Below, one piece after another: positions 23,914 through 32,295 of a stretch of 64,000 bases of DNA. The number at the start of each line of letters is the position of its first letter. Position 1 is the stretch's first letter. The notes under the pieces are model-generated. The model was given only the letters and a program-made list of their open reading frames with translations. It was not told the DNA's origin and made no database searches. The DNA lies in NCBI RefSeq assembly GCF_004337705.1, contig NZ_SKBU01000031.1, forward strand, positions 1 through 64,000. The letters run 5' to 3'. Made by a program: the position numbers and the translations under genes. This DNA comes from Rubrobacter taiwanensis (GTDB lineage: Bacteria; Actinomycetota; Rubrobacteria; Rubrobacterales; Rubrobacteraceae).

Positions 23914-24723
23914 ATGGTGCGGGGTGCCCCGATCCTGAAGCGGGTGGGCAGCCTGCCGGACTGGGCTCTGCTCTTGTTTGCGGGCCTGGTCTACCTCTTC
24001 CTCTACGCCCCGATCTTCGTGCTGATGTTCTTCTCGTTCAACTCGGCGCGCAGCACGCAGGTCTGGGAGGGATTCTCGCTGCGGTGGTACGCCGAGCTGT
24101 TCCGCGATCAGTCGGTGCTGGACGCTTTCTACACCTCGATGGTGGTAGGCGTTACGGCTACCGCGATCTCCACCGTCATCGGGACGCTCGCGGCGCTGGC
24201 GCTGGCGCGCCACAGCTTCCGGGGCAAGACGCTGGCGGACTCCACGATCTACGCTGCGACCGTGATGCCGGAGATCGTGGTCGGGGTGAGCCTGCTGGCG
24301 TTCTTCGTGGCCGTGCAGTTCCAGCTCGGCATAACCACGATCATCATCGCGCACGTGGCGTTCTGCATCTCGTTCGTGACCATCGTGGTGCGGGCGCGTC
24401 TCTCGGGCATGGACCGCTCGCTGGAGGAGGCGGCGATGGACCTCGGTGCCGACCCGCCCACCACGTTCATGAAGATAACGCTGCCCCTGATCCTGCCCGG
24501 CGTGATGGCCGGAGCACTTCTGGCGTTTACGCTCTCGTTCGACGACTTCGTGATCACGTTCTTCGTGGCCGGTGCGGGGGCGAGCACGCTGCCGCTGAAG
24601 ATCTACTCCATGATCAAGTTCGGCGTCAGCCCGGTCATCAACGCGCTCTCGACCGTGCTCCTGGTCGCCACGCTCGTCTGCATCCTGGGCGGCAGCAGGT
24701 TCTTCTCGCGCAAGGAGGAGTGA
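23914..24723 (+). CDS. potC: Polyamine ABC transporter permease PotC
   Basis: 269 residues starting one base after potB. Six hydrophobic segments, beginning with LLLFAGLVYLFLYAPIFVLMFFSFN, a segment closely conserved in PotC/PotI. The EAA loop SGMDRSLEEAAMDLGADPPT near residues 166-185 is followed by FMKITLPLILPGVMAG. It completes the importer with PotA, PotD and PotB. Its TGA is directly followed by the ATG of the aldehyde dehydrogenase (TGAATG), so transport and catabolism share one transcript. Confidence 0.93.
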   Translation: MVRGAPILKRVGSLPDWALLLFAGLVYLFLYAPIFVLMFFSFNSARSTQVWEGFSLRWYAELFRDQSVLDAFYTSMVVGVTATAISTVIGTLAALALARHSFRGKTLADSTIYAATVMPEIVVGVSLLAFFVAVQFQLGITTIIIAHVAFCISFVTIVVRARLSGMDRSLEEAAMDLGADPPTTFMKITLPLILPGVMAGALLAFTLSFDDFVITFFVAGAGASTLPLKIYSMIKFGVSPVINALSTVLLVATLVCILGGSRFFSRKEE

Positions 24724-26133
24724 ATGACGGAGACCCTGAAGGTTATCAACCCCGCGACCGGCGAGGTTATGGAGGAGGTCCCGGTCACCACCCGGGAGGA
24801 GCTGGACGCGGCCGTGGCCCGGGCCCGCTCCGGCTTCCGGGAGTGGCGGCGGGTACCGGGCCTGGAGCGGGCGGAGCTCTTTCATGAGATCTCCCGCCGC
24901 TTCCGGGAGCACGGCGACGAGCTGGCGGAGATCATGACGCGCGAGGGCGGCAAGCCGTTCATCGAGAACCGGGACGAGGTGGACTGGACGGCGGCCTGCT
25001 TCGACTACTACGCCGAGATCGCCCGCGACAACGTCGGATACTTGCCCGCTCCGATCGAGGCGCAGCAGCTCGCGCTCGTGATCCGGGAGCCGCTGGGCGT
25101 CGTCGCCTGCATCGTGCCCTGGAACTACCCGCTGCTGCTGGCGGCCTGGAAGCTGGCCCCGGCGCTCGCCGCGGGCAACGCCGCTCTCCTGAAGCCCTCC
25201 GAGGAGACGCCGCTCGCCACCCGCCGGATGGTGGAGCTGATGGAGGGCCTGCCGGAGGGAGCGGTGGAGATAGTGTTCGGGGCCGGGGAGGTGGGGGAGG
25301 CGATGGTGCGCCACCCCGGCGTGGACATGGTCGCCTTCACCGGGAGCCAGGAGACGGGCCGGAGGGTGGGCGCGATCGCCGCCGAGCGCCTGATGCGCTC
25401 CAACCTGGAGCTGGGCGGCAAGGACCCGTTCATCATCTGCGACGACGTAGATGTGGAGGTTGCCGCCCGCGGGGCCGTGTGGGCTGCCTGCCTGAACGCC
25501 GGGCAGGTGTGCACTTCGGCCGAGCGCTTCTACGTGCTGCCGCAGATAGCCGGCGACTTCATCGAGGCGGCGAAGGCGCACGCCGAGTCGCTCGTCATCG
25601 GCGACCCGATGGACCGCAGAACCGACCTCGGGCCGCTCATCAACGAGCCGGGGCGGGAGAAGGTGGAGCGGCACGTGGAGAGCGCGGTACGCTCGGGCGC
25701 GCAGCTCGTCACCGGCGGCGGGCGGTGGGGCGAGCGGGGATACTTCTACCGGCCCACCATACTCACCGGGGTCACGCCCGACATGCCGGTGATGCGTGAC
25801 GAGACCTTCGGACCGGTCCTGCCGGTTACGGAGGTGCGCGATCTGGACGAGGCCATAGAGCTCGCTAACTCCACACCGTACGGGCTCGGGGCGAACGTAT
25901 ACACGCTGGACTTCGAGAAGATGCTCAAATGCATGCGCGAGATAAGGGCCGGGACGGTCTGGATCAACGACCCCCTCACGGACAACGACGCGGCCCCGTT
26001 CGGCGGGCAGAAGGGGAGCGGCATCGGCCGCGAGCTGGGCCGCGACGGGCTTCAGGCCTTCCAGGAGACCAAACACGTGCACATAGATTCCCGCATAGAG
26101 GTTAAGGAGTGGTGGTACCCGTACGGGGAGTGA
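24724..26133 (+). CDS. Aldehyde dehydrogenase (first of two), probable aminoaldehyde/semialdehyde oxidation
   Basis: 469 residues, NAD(P)-dependent ALDH superfamily. Catalytic glutamate lies in NLELGGKDPF near residue 229 and nucleophilic cysteine in NAGQVCTSAERF near 262; VPWNYPLLLAAWKLAPALAA near 125 is the coenzyme-binding stretch. Immediately after potC with no spacer. In the polyamine setting it could oxidise 4-aminobutanal to GABA or succinate semialdehyde to succinate; the sequence alone does not separate these. The two ALDH genes of this operon differ widely, so a two-step division of labour is more likely than redundancy. Confidence 0.8.
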   Translation: MTETLKVINPATGEVMEEVPVTTREELDAAVARARSGFREWRRVPGLERAELFHEISRRFREHGDELAEIMTREGGKPFIENRDEVDWTAACFDYYAEIARDNVGYLPAPIEAQQLALVIREPLGVVACIVPWNYPLLLAAWKLAPALAAGNAALLKPSEETPLATRRMVELMEGLPEGAVEIVFGAGEVGEAMVRHPGVDMVAFTGSQETGRRVGAIAAERLMRSNLELGGKDPFIICDDVDVEVAARGAVWAACLNAGQVCTSAERFYVLPQIAGDFIEAAKAHAESLVIGDPMDRRTDLGPLINEPGREKVERHVESAVRSGAQLVTGGGRWGERGYFYRPTILTGVTPDMPVMRDETFGPVLPVTEVRDLDEAIELANSTPYGLGANVYTLDFEKMLKCMREIRAGTVWINDPLTDNDAAPFGGQKGSGIGRELGRDGLQAFQETKHVHIDSRIEVKEWWYPYGE

Positions 26134-26163
26134 ACGGCCCGGAGATATGAGGAGGAGAAGGAT

Positions 26164-27600
26164 ATGCAGACAGAAGTTAGGCACCTGAGGAACTTCATCG
26201 GGGGGCGGTTCGTGGAGGCCGCTGCCGGCCGCCTCTACGACGTGGTTAATCCGGCCACCGGCGAGGTCTTCGCCCGGGCTCCGCTATCGGGTCGGGAGGA
26301 CGTGGAGCGGGCCTTTGAGGCGGCTGAGCGGGCGTTCGAGACGTGGCGGGACTCCACACCTTCGGAGCGGCAGCGGGCGCTGCTGCGCATAGCTGATGCG
26401 GTCGAGGAGCGCGCCGGCGAGCTGGTGCGGGCCGAGTCAGAGAACACCGGCAAGCCCTATGCGCTCACGATGGAGGAGGAAGTTCCGGCGATGGCCGATC
26501 AGATCCGGTTCTTCGCCGGAGCGGCCCGGTGCCTCGAAGGCAAGTCCGCCGGGGAGTATCTGCGGGGGATGACCTCCTACATCCGGCGGGAGCCGATCGG
26601 GGTCTGCGCCCAGATCACGCCCTGGAACTACCCGATGCTGATGGCCGTCTGGAAGTTCGCTCCGGCCATAGCCGCCGGCAATACGGTGGTGCTCAAGCCC
26701 AGCGAGACGACGCCGGTAACCACCCTGCTGCTCGCGGAGATGGCCGCGGAGTTCCTCCCCGAGGGCGTCTTCAACGTGGTCTGCGGCGACCGGGACACCG
26801 GGAGGCTGCTCGTGGATCACCCGACGCCGCAGATGGTCGCGATTACCGGCTCGGTGCGCGCCGGGATGGAGGTGGCGGAGGCGGCCGCAAGGGACCTGAA
26901 GCGGGTGCACCTGGAGCTGGGCGGCAAGGCGCCGGTGATCGTCTTCGACGACGCCGACCCTGAGGCCGCCGCCGAAGCCATAGCCGGGGCCGGGTACTTC
27001 AATGCCGGGCAGGACTGCACCGCGGCCACCCGGGTTCTGGCCTCCCCTGCCATCCACGACGAGTTCGTCGCCGCCCTCACCGAGCGGGCTAAAAACACCC
27101 GCACGGGACCGCCGGACGACGAGGAGGCCTACTACGGGCCCCTGAACAACGAGAACCAGCTGGCGCGCGTCAGCGGCATAGTGGAACGCCTCCCTGACCA
27201 CGCGGAGATAATGACCGGCGGGGAGCGGGTCGGAGAGCGGGGGTTCTTCTTCGCCCCCACCGTGGTCTCGGGTCTGAGGCAGGAGGACGAGGCTTCGCAG
27301 ACCGAGATCTTCGGCCCCGTCATCACCGTACAGCCCTTCTCCGACGAGGACGAGGCCGTCCGCTGGGCCAACGGGGTGAAGTACGGGCTGGCATCGAGCG
27401 TCTTTACCCGCGACCACGGCCGGGCGATGAGGGTGAGCCGGCGGCTGGACTTCGGGTGCGTCTGGATCAACACCCACATCCCGCTGGTGGCCGAGATGCC
27501 GCACGGCGGCTTCAAGCACTCGGGCTACGGCAAGGATCTCTCGATGTACGGCCTGGAGGACTACACCCGCATAAAGCACGTGATGAGCAGCCTGGACTAG
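26164..27600 (+). CDS. Aldehyde dehydrogenase (second of two), gamma-aminobutyraldehyde dehydrogenase-like
   Basis: 478 residues from ATG 26164 after GAGGAGAAGGAT. Motifs: TPWNYPMLMAVWKFAPAIAAGNTVVLKPSE near 155, catalytic glutamate in HLELGGKAPV near 252, cysteine in NAGQDCTAATRV near 285. The cysteine context GQDCTAATR and the tail PHGGFKHSGYGKDLSMYGLEDY are those of PatD/YdcW-type 4-aminobutyraldehyde dehydrogenases, which make GABA from putrescine-derived aldehyde. Last gene of the operon. Its TAG shares CTAG (27597-27600) with the stop of the convergent LOV phosphatase gene, leaving no room for a terminator between them. Confidence 0.85.
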   Translation: MQTEVRHLRNFIGGRFVEAAAGRLYDVVNPATGEVFARAPLSGREDVERAFEAAERAFETWRDSTPSERQRALLRIADAVEERAGELVRAESENTGKPYALTMEEEVPAMADQIRFFAGAARCLEGKSAGEYLRGMTSYIRREPIGVCAQITPWNYPMLMAVWKFAPAIAAGNTVVLKPSETTPVTTLLLAEMAAEFLPEGVFNVVCGDRDTGRLLVDHPTPQMVAITGSVRAGMEVAEAAARDLKRVHLELGGKAPVIVFDDADPEAAAEAIAGAGYFNAGQDCTAATRVLASPAIHDEFVAALTERAKNTRTGPPDDEEAYYGPLNNENQLARVSGIVERLPDHAEIMTGGERVGERGFFFAPTVVSGLRQEDEASQTEIFGPVITVQPFSDEDEAVRWANGVKYGLASSVFTRDHGRAMRVSRRLDFGCVWINTHIPLVAEMPHGGFKHSGYGKDLSMYGLEDYTRIKHVMSSLD

Positions 27601-29351
27601 GACCGCTCCGGTATGCGCAGTACGAGCACTGCCAGGTCGTCCCGGGGGTTGCCCCCGCTGTGCTTCAGGGCGGCCTCTCTGAGGCGGCCCGCGATCTCGC
27701 GGGCCGGAAGCCCCCGGCAGGAGCGCACGAGCTTGAGCAGCCGTTCCTCCCCGAACACGCTTCCGTCCGTGGTGCGGGCTTCGGCGAGGCCGTCGGTGTA
27801 GAAGACCGCCGCGTCTCCGGGGAGCAGGCGGACGGTCTCCTCCTCCAGCGCGACCCGCGGCATCACCCCGAGGAGCTTCCCCGGAGGCGAGAGGCTCTCG
27901 ACCGCCCCGCCGGAGCGCAGCAGGAGCGGTGCGGGGTGTCCGCCGCGCGCCACGGCCAGTTCGGCTCCGGACCGGGTGAGCTTCAGGCTCGCGCAGGCCA
28001 CGGTGCAGAACCGGTGGTCGGCGAGCTGGCCGAGCATGGCCTCGTTGAGGGCCGCGAGTATCCTGGAGGGTGAGCGCTCGTACAGGGCCACGGCCCGGAT
28101 GGTGTAGCGGGCAAGGGCCGTCACCGCTGCGGCGGCGGCCCCCTTGCCGACCACGTCCCCGATCACGGCCAGCCAGCTACTCCCGGTGTCTATCAGGTCG
28201 TAGAAGTCCCCGCCGACCTCGTTCTCCTCGCCGAGCGGCAGGTACTGGACGCCGACCTCCACCCCGGCGGGTTCGGGGATGTTCGGCAGCAGGCTGCGCT
28301 GCAGGGTGCGGGCGATCTCGCTCCGCTCAGAGTAGAGCCGGGCGTTGTCCAGCGCGAGCGCGCACCGGTAGGCCACGCCCTGCAGGATCGAGAGGTCCTC
28401 CTGACCGTAACGGTGCCCCGGATCGGAGCTTCCCACCGTCAGGGCTCCGAGCGTCCGGCCGCGCGCCCGCAGCGGCACGCTGATGTAAGAGCTGACGTCG
28501 AGCTCCCGGAGCAGGCGAAGGTGCTCAGGCCCGGTGGCCCGCTCCTCCAGCGGCGGATCGTGCGTCTCGGAGACCAGCGCCGGCCGGCCGGTGCGCAGCA
28601 CCTTGGCCACCGTGCCCGGAGAACTCCGGCCGAACCGGCGGTGCTTGGCAAGCCGCTCCAGCAGCCGCTCGCCCGCCGGGTCTGCGTGGGCCGCGGCGGC
28701 TTGATGTACGGAGCCGTCCTGCTCCAGCGTGTCGACCAGGCACCAGTCGGCCAGCTCGGGGACGACGAGACGCGCTATCTGCTCCAGCGTGTCCGAGTAG
28801 TCGAGAGAGGCCGAAAACCGGGAGCCGGCCTCGGCCAGCAGGGCGAGGCGCCGGCGGGCCTGTCCGGCCTCCATGCGCGCCAGCTGCTCCCGCGCCAGCA
28901 GCGTGTCTCGCTCCTCCTCGGCCTCCTTGCGCCCGGTTATGTCGTTCTGCACCCCGATGAAGTTGATCAGGCGGCCGGCGTCGTCGTAGACGGGGGAGAT
29001 GTAGAGCTCGTTCCAGAACCGCTCGCCGCTCTTGCGATAGTTGCGCAGAACCACCCGGCATTCCCGGCCCTCCTCGACGGCCGCCTGCACCTCGGCGAGC
29101 CGGGGCTGGTCCCGGTCTTCTCCCTGCAGGAAGCGGCAGTTGCGCCCGAGAACCTCGTCCACCGCGTATCCGGTGATGCGTTCGAAGGCCGGGTTGGCGT
29201 AGATTATGGGGTTGTCCGGCAGAGCGGGGTCCGTGATGACGATCCCGCTCGCGCTAGCCGCAACCGCCCGTTCCAGCAGGTGGCGCAGCACTCCGGCGTC
29301 CCGGTCCTCCAGCCGTCCGGCGCCCGTCCGGTCCTCCCGAAAACGCGTCAT
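27597..29351 (-). CDS. LOV-GAF-PP2C blue-light-sensing serine phosphatase
   Basis: 584 residues. Residues about 28-150 form a PAS domain of LOV type: GRNCRFLQG at 69-77 holds the photoactive cysteine C72, and the flavin-contacting NYRKSGERFWNEL and FIGVQND segments, with their Asn and Gln residues, are intact. A short linker and coiled coil (RKEAEEERDTLLAREQLARM) leads to a GAF domain near 170-340. The C-terminal PP2C/SpoIIE domain (about 365-580) keeps the metal aspartates in GGDFYDLI and VIGDVVGKG. Such phosphatases dephosphorylate anti-anti-sigma factors, like RsbP and RsbU, controlling a stress sigma factor by light. No STAS or anti-sigma gene is next to it. No membrane segment. Confidence 0.9.
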   Translation of the reverse strand: MTRFREDRTGAGRLEDRDAGVLRHLLERAVAASASGIVITDPALPDNPIIYANPAFERITGYAVDEVLGRNCRFLQGEDRDQPRLAEVQAAVEEGRECRVVLRNYRKSGERFWNELYISPVYDDAGRLINFIGVQNDITGRKEAEEERDTLLAREQLARMEAGQARRRLALLAEAGSRFSASLDYSDTLEQIARLVVPELADWCLVDTLEQDGSVHQAAAAHADPAGERLLERLAKHRRFGRSSPGTVAKVLRTGRPALVSETHDPPLEERATGPEHLRLLRELDVSSYISVPLRARGRTLGALTVGSSDPGHRYGQEDLSILQGVAYRCALALDNARLYSERSEIARTLQRSLLPNIPEPAGVEVGVQYLPLGEENEVGGDFYDLIDTGSSWLAVIGDVVGKGAAAAAVTALARYTIRAVALYERSPSRILAALNEAMLGQLADHRFCTVACASLKLTRSGAELAVARGGHPAPLLLRSGGAVESLSPPGKLLGVMPRVALEEETVRLLPGDAAVFYTDGLAEARTTDGSVFGEERLLKLVRSCRGLPAREIAGRLREAALKHSGGNPRDDLAVLVLRIPERS

Positions 29352-29424
29352 GGCAGGTATTCTACAGGGGCGCTCCGGCTTGCGGGACGGCCAGCTCTTG
29401 CCGAAGCTCCGGCGGTTCGCGTCC

Positions 29425-29967
29425 TCAGGCCTTCAGCCGGTCGAGGTGCTGACGGCGGAACTTGGCGACCTTGGGTGCGACGACGAGCCGGCAGTACGGC
29501 TGGTCGGGGTTGTTCCTGAAGTAGTCCTGGTGGTAGGCTTCGGCCCGGTAGAACGCCTCGAACGGTGCCAGCTCGGTCACGATGGGATCTTCCCAGATGC
29601 CCCGCGCTTCCAGGTCGGAGATCACCTCTTCGGCGACCCGCTTTTGCTCCTCATCGTGGTGGAAGATCACGGACCGGTACTGCGGCCCGACGTCCGGTCC
29701 CTGGCGGTCCTTGGTCGTGGGGTCGTGCACCGAGAAGAAGACCTCCAGGATCTCCCGATAGGAGACCTCCTCCGGGTCGAAGGTCACCTGCACGACCTCC
29801 GCATGGCCTGTCATGCCGGTGCAGACCTGCTCGTAGGTCGGGTTCTCGATGCGCCCGCCGGAGTAGCCGCTCTCCACCTTCTCCACCCCCCGCAACTCAT
29901 CGAACACGGCCTCGATACACCAGAAGCAACCGCCTCCGAGCGTCGCCACTTCTCTGCTCTCTGTCAT
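29425..29967 (-). CDS. msrA: Peptide methionine sulfoxide reductase MsrA
   Basis: 180 residues from ATG 29967; the longer open frame upstream is ignored because family members begin here. Reduces methionine-S-sulfoxide in proteins. The active-site motif GGGCFWCIEA has catalytic C14; YSGGRIENPTYEQVCTG and GHAEVVQVTFDP near 36-65 and DVGPQYRS near 92 are standard. A second cysteine near the C-terminus (PYCRLVV) may resolve the sulfenic acid. Cytoplasmic, no signal peptide. Divergent from agmatinase; minus-strand TATATAA near 30005-30011 may be its -10 element. Hydrogen peroxide made by the nearby amine oxidase is one possible reason to have it here. Confidence 0.95.
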   Translation of the reverse strand: MTESREVATLGGGCFWCIEAVFDELRGVEKVESGYSGGRIENPTYEQVCTGMTGHAEVVQVTFDPEEVSYREILEVFFSVHDPTTKDRQGPDVGPQYRSVIFHHDEEQKRVAEEVISDLEARGIWEDPIVTELAPFEAFYRAEAYHQDYFRNNPDQPYCRLVVAPKVAKFRRQHLDRLKA

Positions 29968-30019
29968 GCCGGACCCCTTGACCTCAGCGATAGTTCCTCG
30001 CACTTATATACCGCATTGC

Positions 30020-30040
30020 GCCGGGCACCGCACGCCCGGC
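30020..30040. other. Hairpin in the msrA/speB divergent region
   Basis: GCCGGGC (30020-30026) and GCCCGGC (30034-30040) form a perfect 7-base stem with a 7-base loop. It lies midway between the divergent starts, downstream-facing to neither gene end, so it may be an operator or leader structure rather than a terminator. Confidence 0.35.
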
Positions 30041-30098
30041 AGAGAAGCACAGGGTGTAATATGTCGCGGCGAGACCCGAGCTTACAGAAGGGAGTGGT

Positions 30099-31052
30099 AT
30101 GACCCGCTACGCGCCGGCCGACTCGTTCGAGACCCCGCGTTTCTCGGGGGTGCGCACGTTCATGCGCCTGCCGCACACCCGGGATTTGGAGAACAGCGAC
30201 GTGGCCATCGTGGGCGCGCCGTTCGACACGGGGGCGACCTTCCGCGCCGGAGCCCGGTTCGGGCCGGAGGGCATCCGCAGCGCCTCGCACCTGCTGCGGC
30301 CGTACAACCCCTCGCTGGATGTGAACATCTTCGACCACCTCTCGATCGTAGACTACGGCGACGTGCCGGTGGTGCCGGGCTATATAGAGTCGAGCTACGA
30401 GCGCATCGCGGCCGGACTGGAGCCCATCCACCGGGCCGGGGTCGTGCCGGTGGTGCTCGGCGGCGACCACTCCATCGCCCAGCCCGAGCTGCGGGCGGCC
30501 GCCGCGGTGCACGGCCCTGTAGCCATCGTTCAGTTCGACGCCCACGCCGACACCTGGGACAACTACTTCGGCGAGCGCCTCACCCACGGTACGTCCTTCC
30601 GCCGGGCGGTCGAGGAGGGGCTGGTACGCCCCGAGCGCTCCATCCAGGTCGGGATGCGGGGCTCCCTCTACGGTCCGGAAGACCTGCAGGACTCGAGGGA
30701 TCTGGGCTACGCGCTGCTCACTACCGACGATGTGCGCGAGATCGGGATACCGGAGACGGTCTCCCGCATCCGCGAGCGGGTGGGGGACGCGAAGGTCTAC
30801 GTCTCCTTCGACATAGACTTCGTGGACCCGGCGTTCGCTCCCGGTACGGGTACGCCGGAGATCGGCGGGTTCACCGGCCGGGAGGCGCAGGAGTTCGTGC
30901 GGGGGCTCGCGGGACTCGACATCGTCGGCTGTGATGTGGTCGAGGTTTACCCGGCTTACGATCCGGCGCAGGTCACGGCGTTCGTGGCGGCCAACGTAGC
31001 GTACGAGCTGCTGAGCGTGCTCGCGCTGAACCGGAAGCGCGGGGGAAGCTGA
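30099..31052 (+). CDS. speB: Agmatinase
   Basis: 317 residues from ATG 30099 (GAAGGGAGTGGT upstream). Ureohydrolase family, hydrolysing agmatine to putrescine and urea with a dinuclear Mn centre. All metal motifs are seen: GGDHSIAQ near 124, DAHADTWDNYFGE near 147 and SFDIDFVDPAFAPGTGTPE near 238. The active-site WDNY and length match agmatinases better than arginases (shorter insertion, family-typical FAPGTGTPE); guanidinobutyrase and proclavaminate amidino hydrolase are relatives that cannot be fully excluded. It would supply putrescine from arginine to the catabolic genes 3 kb upstream, although it is a separate transcription unit. Confidence 0.88.
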   Translation: MTRYAPADSFETPRFSGVRTFMRLPHTRDLENSDVAIVGAPFDTGATFRAGARFGPEGIRSASHLLRPYNPSLDVNIFDHLSIVDYGDVPVVPGYIESSYERIAAGLEPIHRAGVVPVVLGGDHSIAQPELRAAAAVHGPVAIVQFDAHADTWDNYFGERLTHGTSFRRAVEEGLVRPERSIQVGMRGSLYGPEDLQDSRDLGYALLTTDDVREIGIPETVSRIRERVGDAKVYVSFDIDFVDPAFAPGTGTPEIGGFTGREAQEFVRGLAGLDIVGCDVVEVYPAYDPAQVTAFVAANVAYELLSVLALNRKRGGS

Positions 31053-31068
31053 CACCCCCGCGCTTCCG
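31032..31068. terminator. Bidirectional terminator between speB and fadA
   Basis: A perfect 14-base stem, CGGAAGCGCGGGGG (31032-31045) with CCCCCGCGCTTCCG (31055-31068), closes a 9-base loop AAGCTGACA that contains the speB stop codon (TGA 31050-31052). It lies between convergent genes, 12 bases from the end of fadA. There is no long T-run, common in GC-rich actinobacteria. Confidence 0.8.
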
Positions 31069-31079
31069 CGGATGCCTGG

Positions 31080-32267
31080 TTAGTTCTGCAGGTTCTCGAA
31101 GATGCCGGTCGCGCCCATGCCGCCGCCGATGCACATGGTGACCATGCCGTAGCGGGCCTCACGGCGCTTCAGCTCGTGCATGATCTGCACGGTGAGCTTG
31201 GTGCCCGTAGCGCCCATCGGGTGGCCGAGCGCTATGGCACCGCCGTTCACGTTCAGCCTCTCGATATCTATGCCGAGCTCCCGGACTATGGCGAGCGTCT
31301 GCGCGGCGAACGCTTCGTTGAGCTCGATCAGGTCTATATCATCGAGGCTAAGCCCGGTCATCTCCAGCGCCTTCGGGATGGAGACCAGCGGCCCGATGCC
31401 CATCACCTCCGGCCGCACCCCGCCGATGGTGAAGCCCACAAACCGCAGGAGCGGCTCGAGGCCCAGCTGCTCGGCCCGCTCGCGCTCCATCACCACGACC
31501 GCCGCCGCCCCATCGCTGCGCTGCGAGGAGTTCCCGGCCGTCACGGTTCCGTCCTGTTGGAAGACCGGCTTCAGCTTCGCCAGCGCCTCGGGGGAGGTGT
31601 CGCGGCGCGGGCCCTCGTCGCGCCGGAAGGTGGTCCGCCGGTGCCGGACCTCGCCTTCCTCGTCCACGTACTCGATGTCTACCTCCAGCGGCACGATCTC
31701 CGCGTCGAACCGGCCGGAGTCCACCGCCTCGGCGGCGCGCCGGTGGCTGCGCAGGGCGAACTCGTCCTGCTCGTCGCGCGAGATCTTGAACTCCCTGGCC
31801 ACCTGCTCGGCGGTCAGACCCATGCCCATATAGACGGCCGGGTTGGTCTTCACCAGCTCGGGGTTCGGGGAGAAGGTCGGGGAGTTCATCCCGTCCGCGG
31901 TGGACATGGACTCGGTGCCCCCGGCGACGATGCAGCTCGCCGAGCCGGTCATGATCCTCTCGGCCGCCGTGGCTATCGTCTGCAGGCCCGAGGAACAGAA
32001 CCGGTTGACGGTCTGGCCCGGGACGGTCTCCGGCAGCCCGGCGCGCAGAGCGGCGACGCGGGCCACGTTCATGCCCTGCGTGCCCTCCGGAAAGGCGCAC
32101 CCGATGATGACGTCCTCGATCTCGGCCGGGTCCAGCCCCCCGGCCCGGTTGACGGCCTCTCGGATGGCTGCGGCGGCCATGTCGTCCGGACGGGTGGTGC
32201 GGAGCGTCCCCTTCGGGGCGCGCCCGACTGCGGTACGGGCTCCGGACACGATGACTGCTTCTTTCAC
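31080..32267 (-). CDS. fadA: Acetyl-CoA acyltransferase (thiolase)
   Basis: 395 residues, full-length thiolase II. Nucleophilic C91 sits in [37 protein letters not shown] with the catalytic histidine, and [13 protein letters not shown] with the second catalytic cysteine complete the active site. It removes acetyl-CoA from 3-ketoacyl-CoA in beta-oxidation. It lies 28 bases downstream of fadN, the same order as fadN-fadA in Bacillus subtilis, which supports a degradative rather than biosynthetic role. The start ATG 32267 has AAAGGAG nearby. Confidence 0.93.
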   Translation of the reverse strand: MKEAVIVSGARTAVGRAPKGTLRTTRPDDMAAAAIREAVNRAGGLDPAEIEDVIIGCAFPEGTQGMNVARVAALRAGLPETVPGQTVNRFCSSGLQTIATAAERIMTGSASCIVAGGTESMSTADGMNSPTFSPNPELVKTNPAVYMGMGLTAEQVAREFKISRDEQDEFALRSHRRAAEAVDSGRFDAEIVPLEVDIEYVDEEGEVRHRRTTFRRDEGPRRDTSPEALAKLKPVFQQDGTVTAGNSSQRSDGAAAVVVMERERAEQLGLEPLLRFVGFTIGGVRPEVMGIGPLVSIPKALEMTGLSLDDIDLIELNEAFAAQTLAIVRELGIDIERLNVNGGAIALGHPMGATGTKLTVQIMHELKRREARYGMVTMCIGGGMGATGIFENLQN

Positions 32268-32295
32268 TGTCGCTCCTTTCAGAGATGCCTGAAGC

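Noticed and set aside
23833-26184. 783-codon minus-strand frame across potC and aldehyde dehydrogenase
   Set aside because: Its translation is His/Arg/Asp/Leu-rich without a domain, and it is antisense to two intact, conserved genes.
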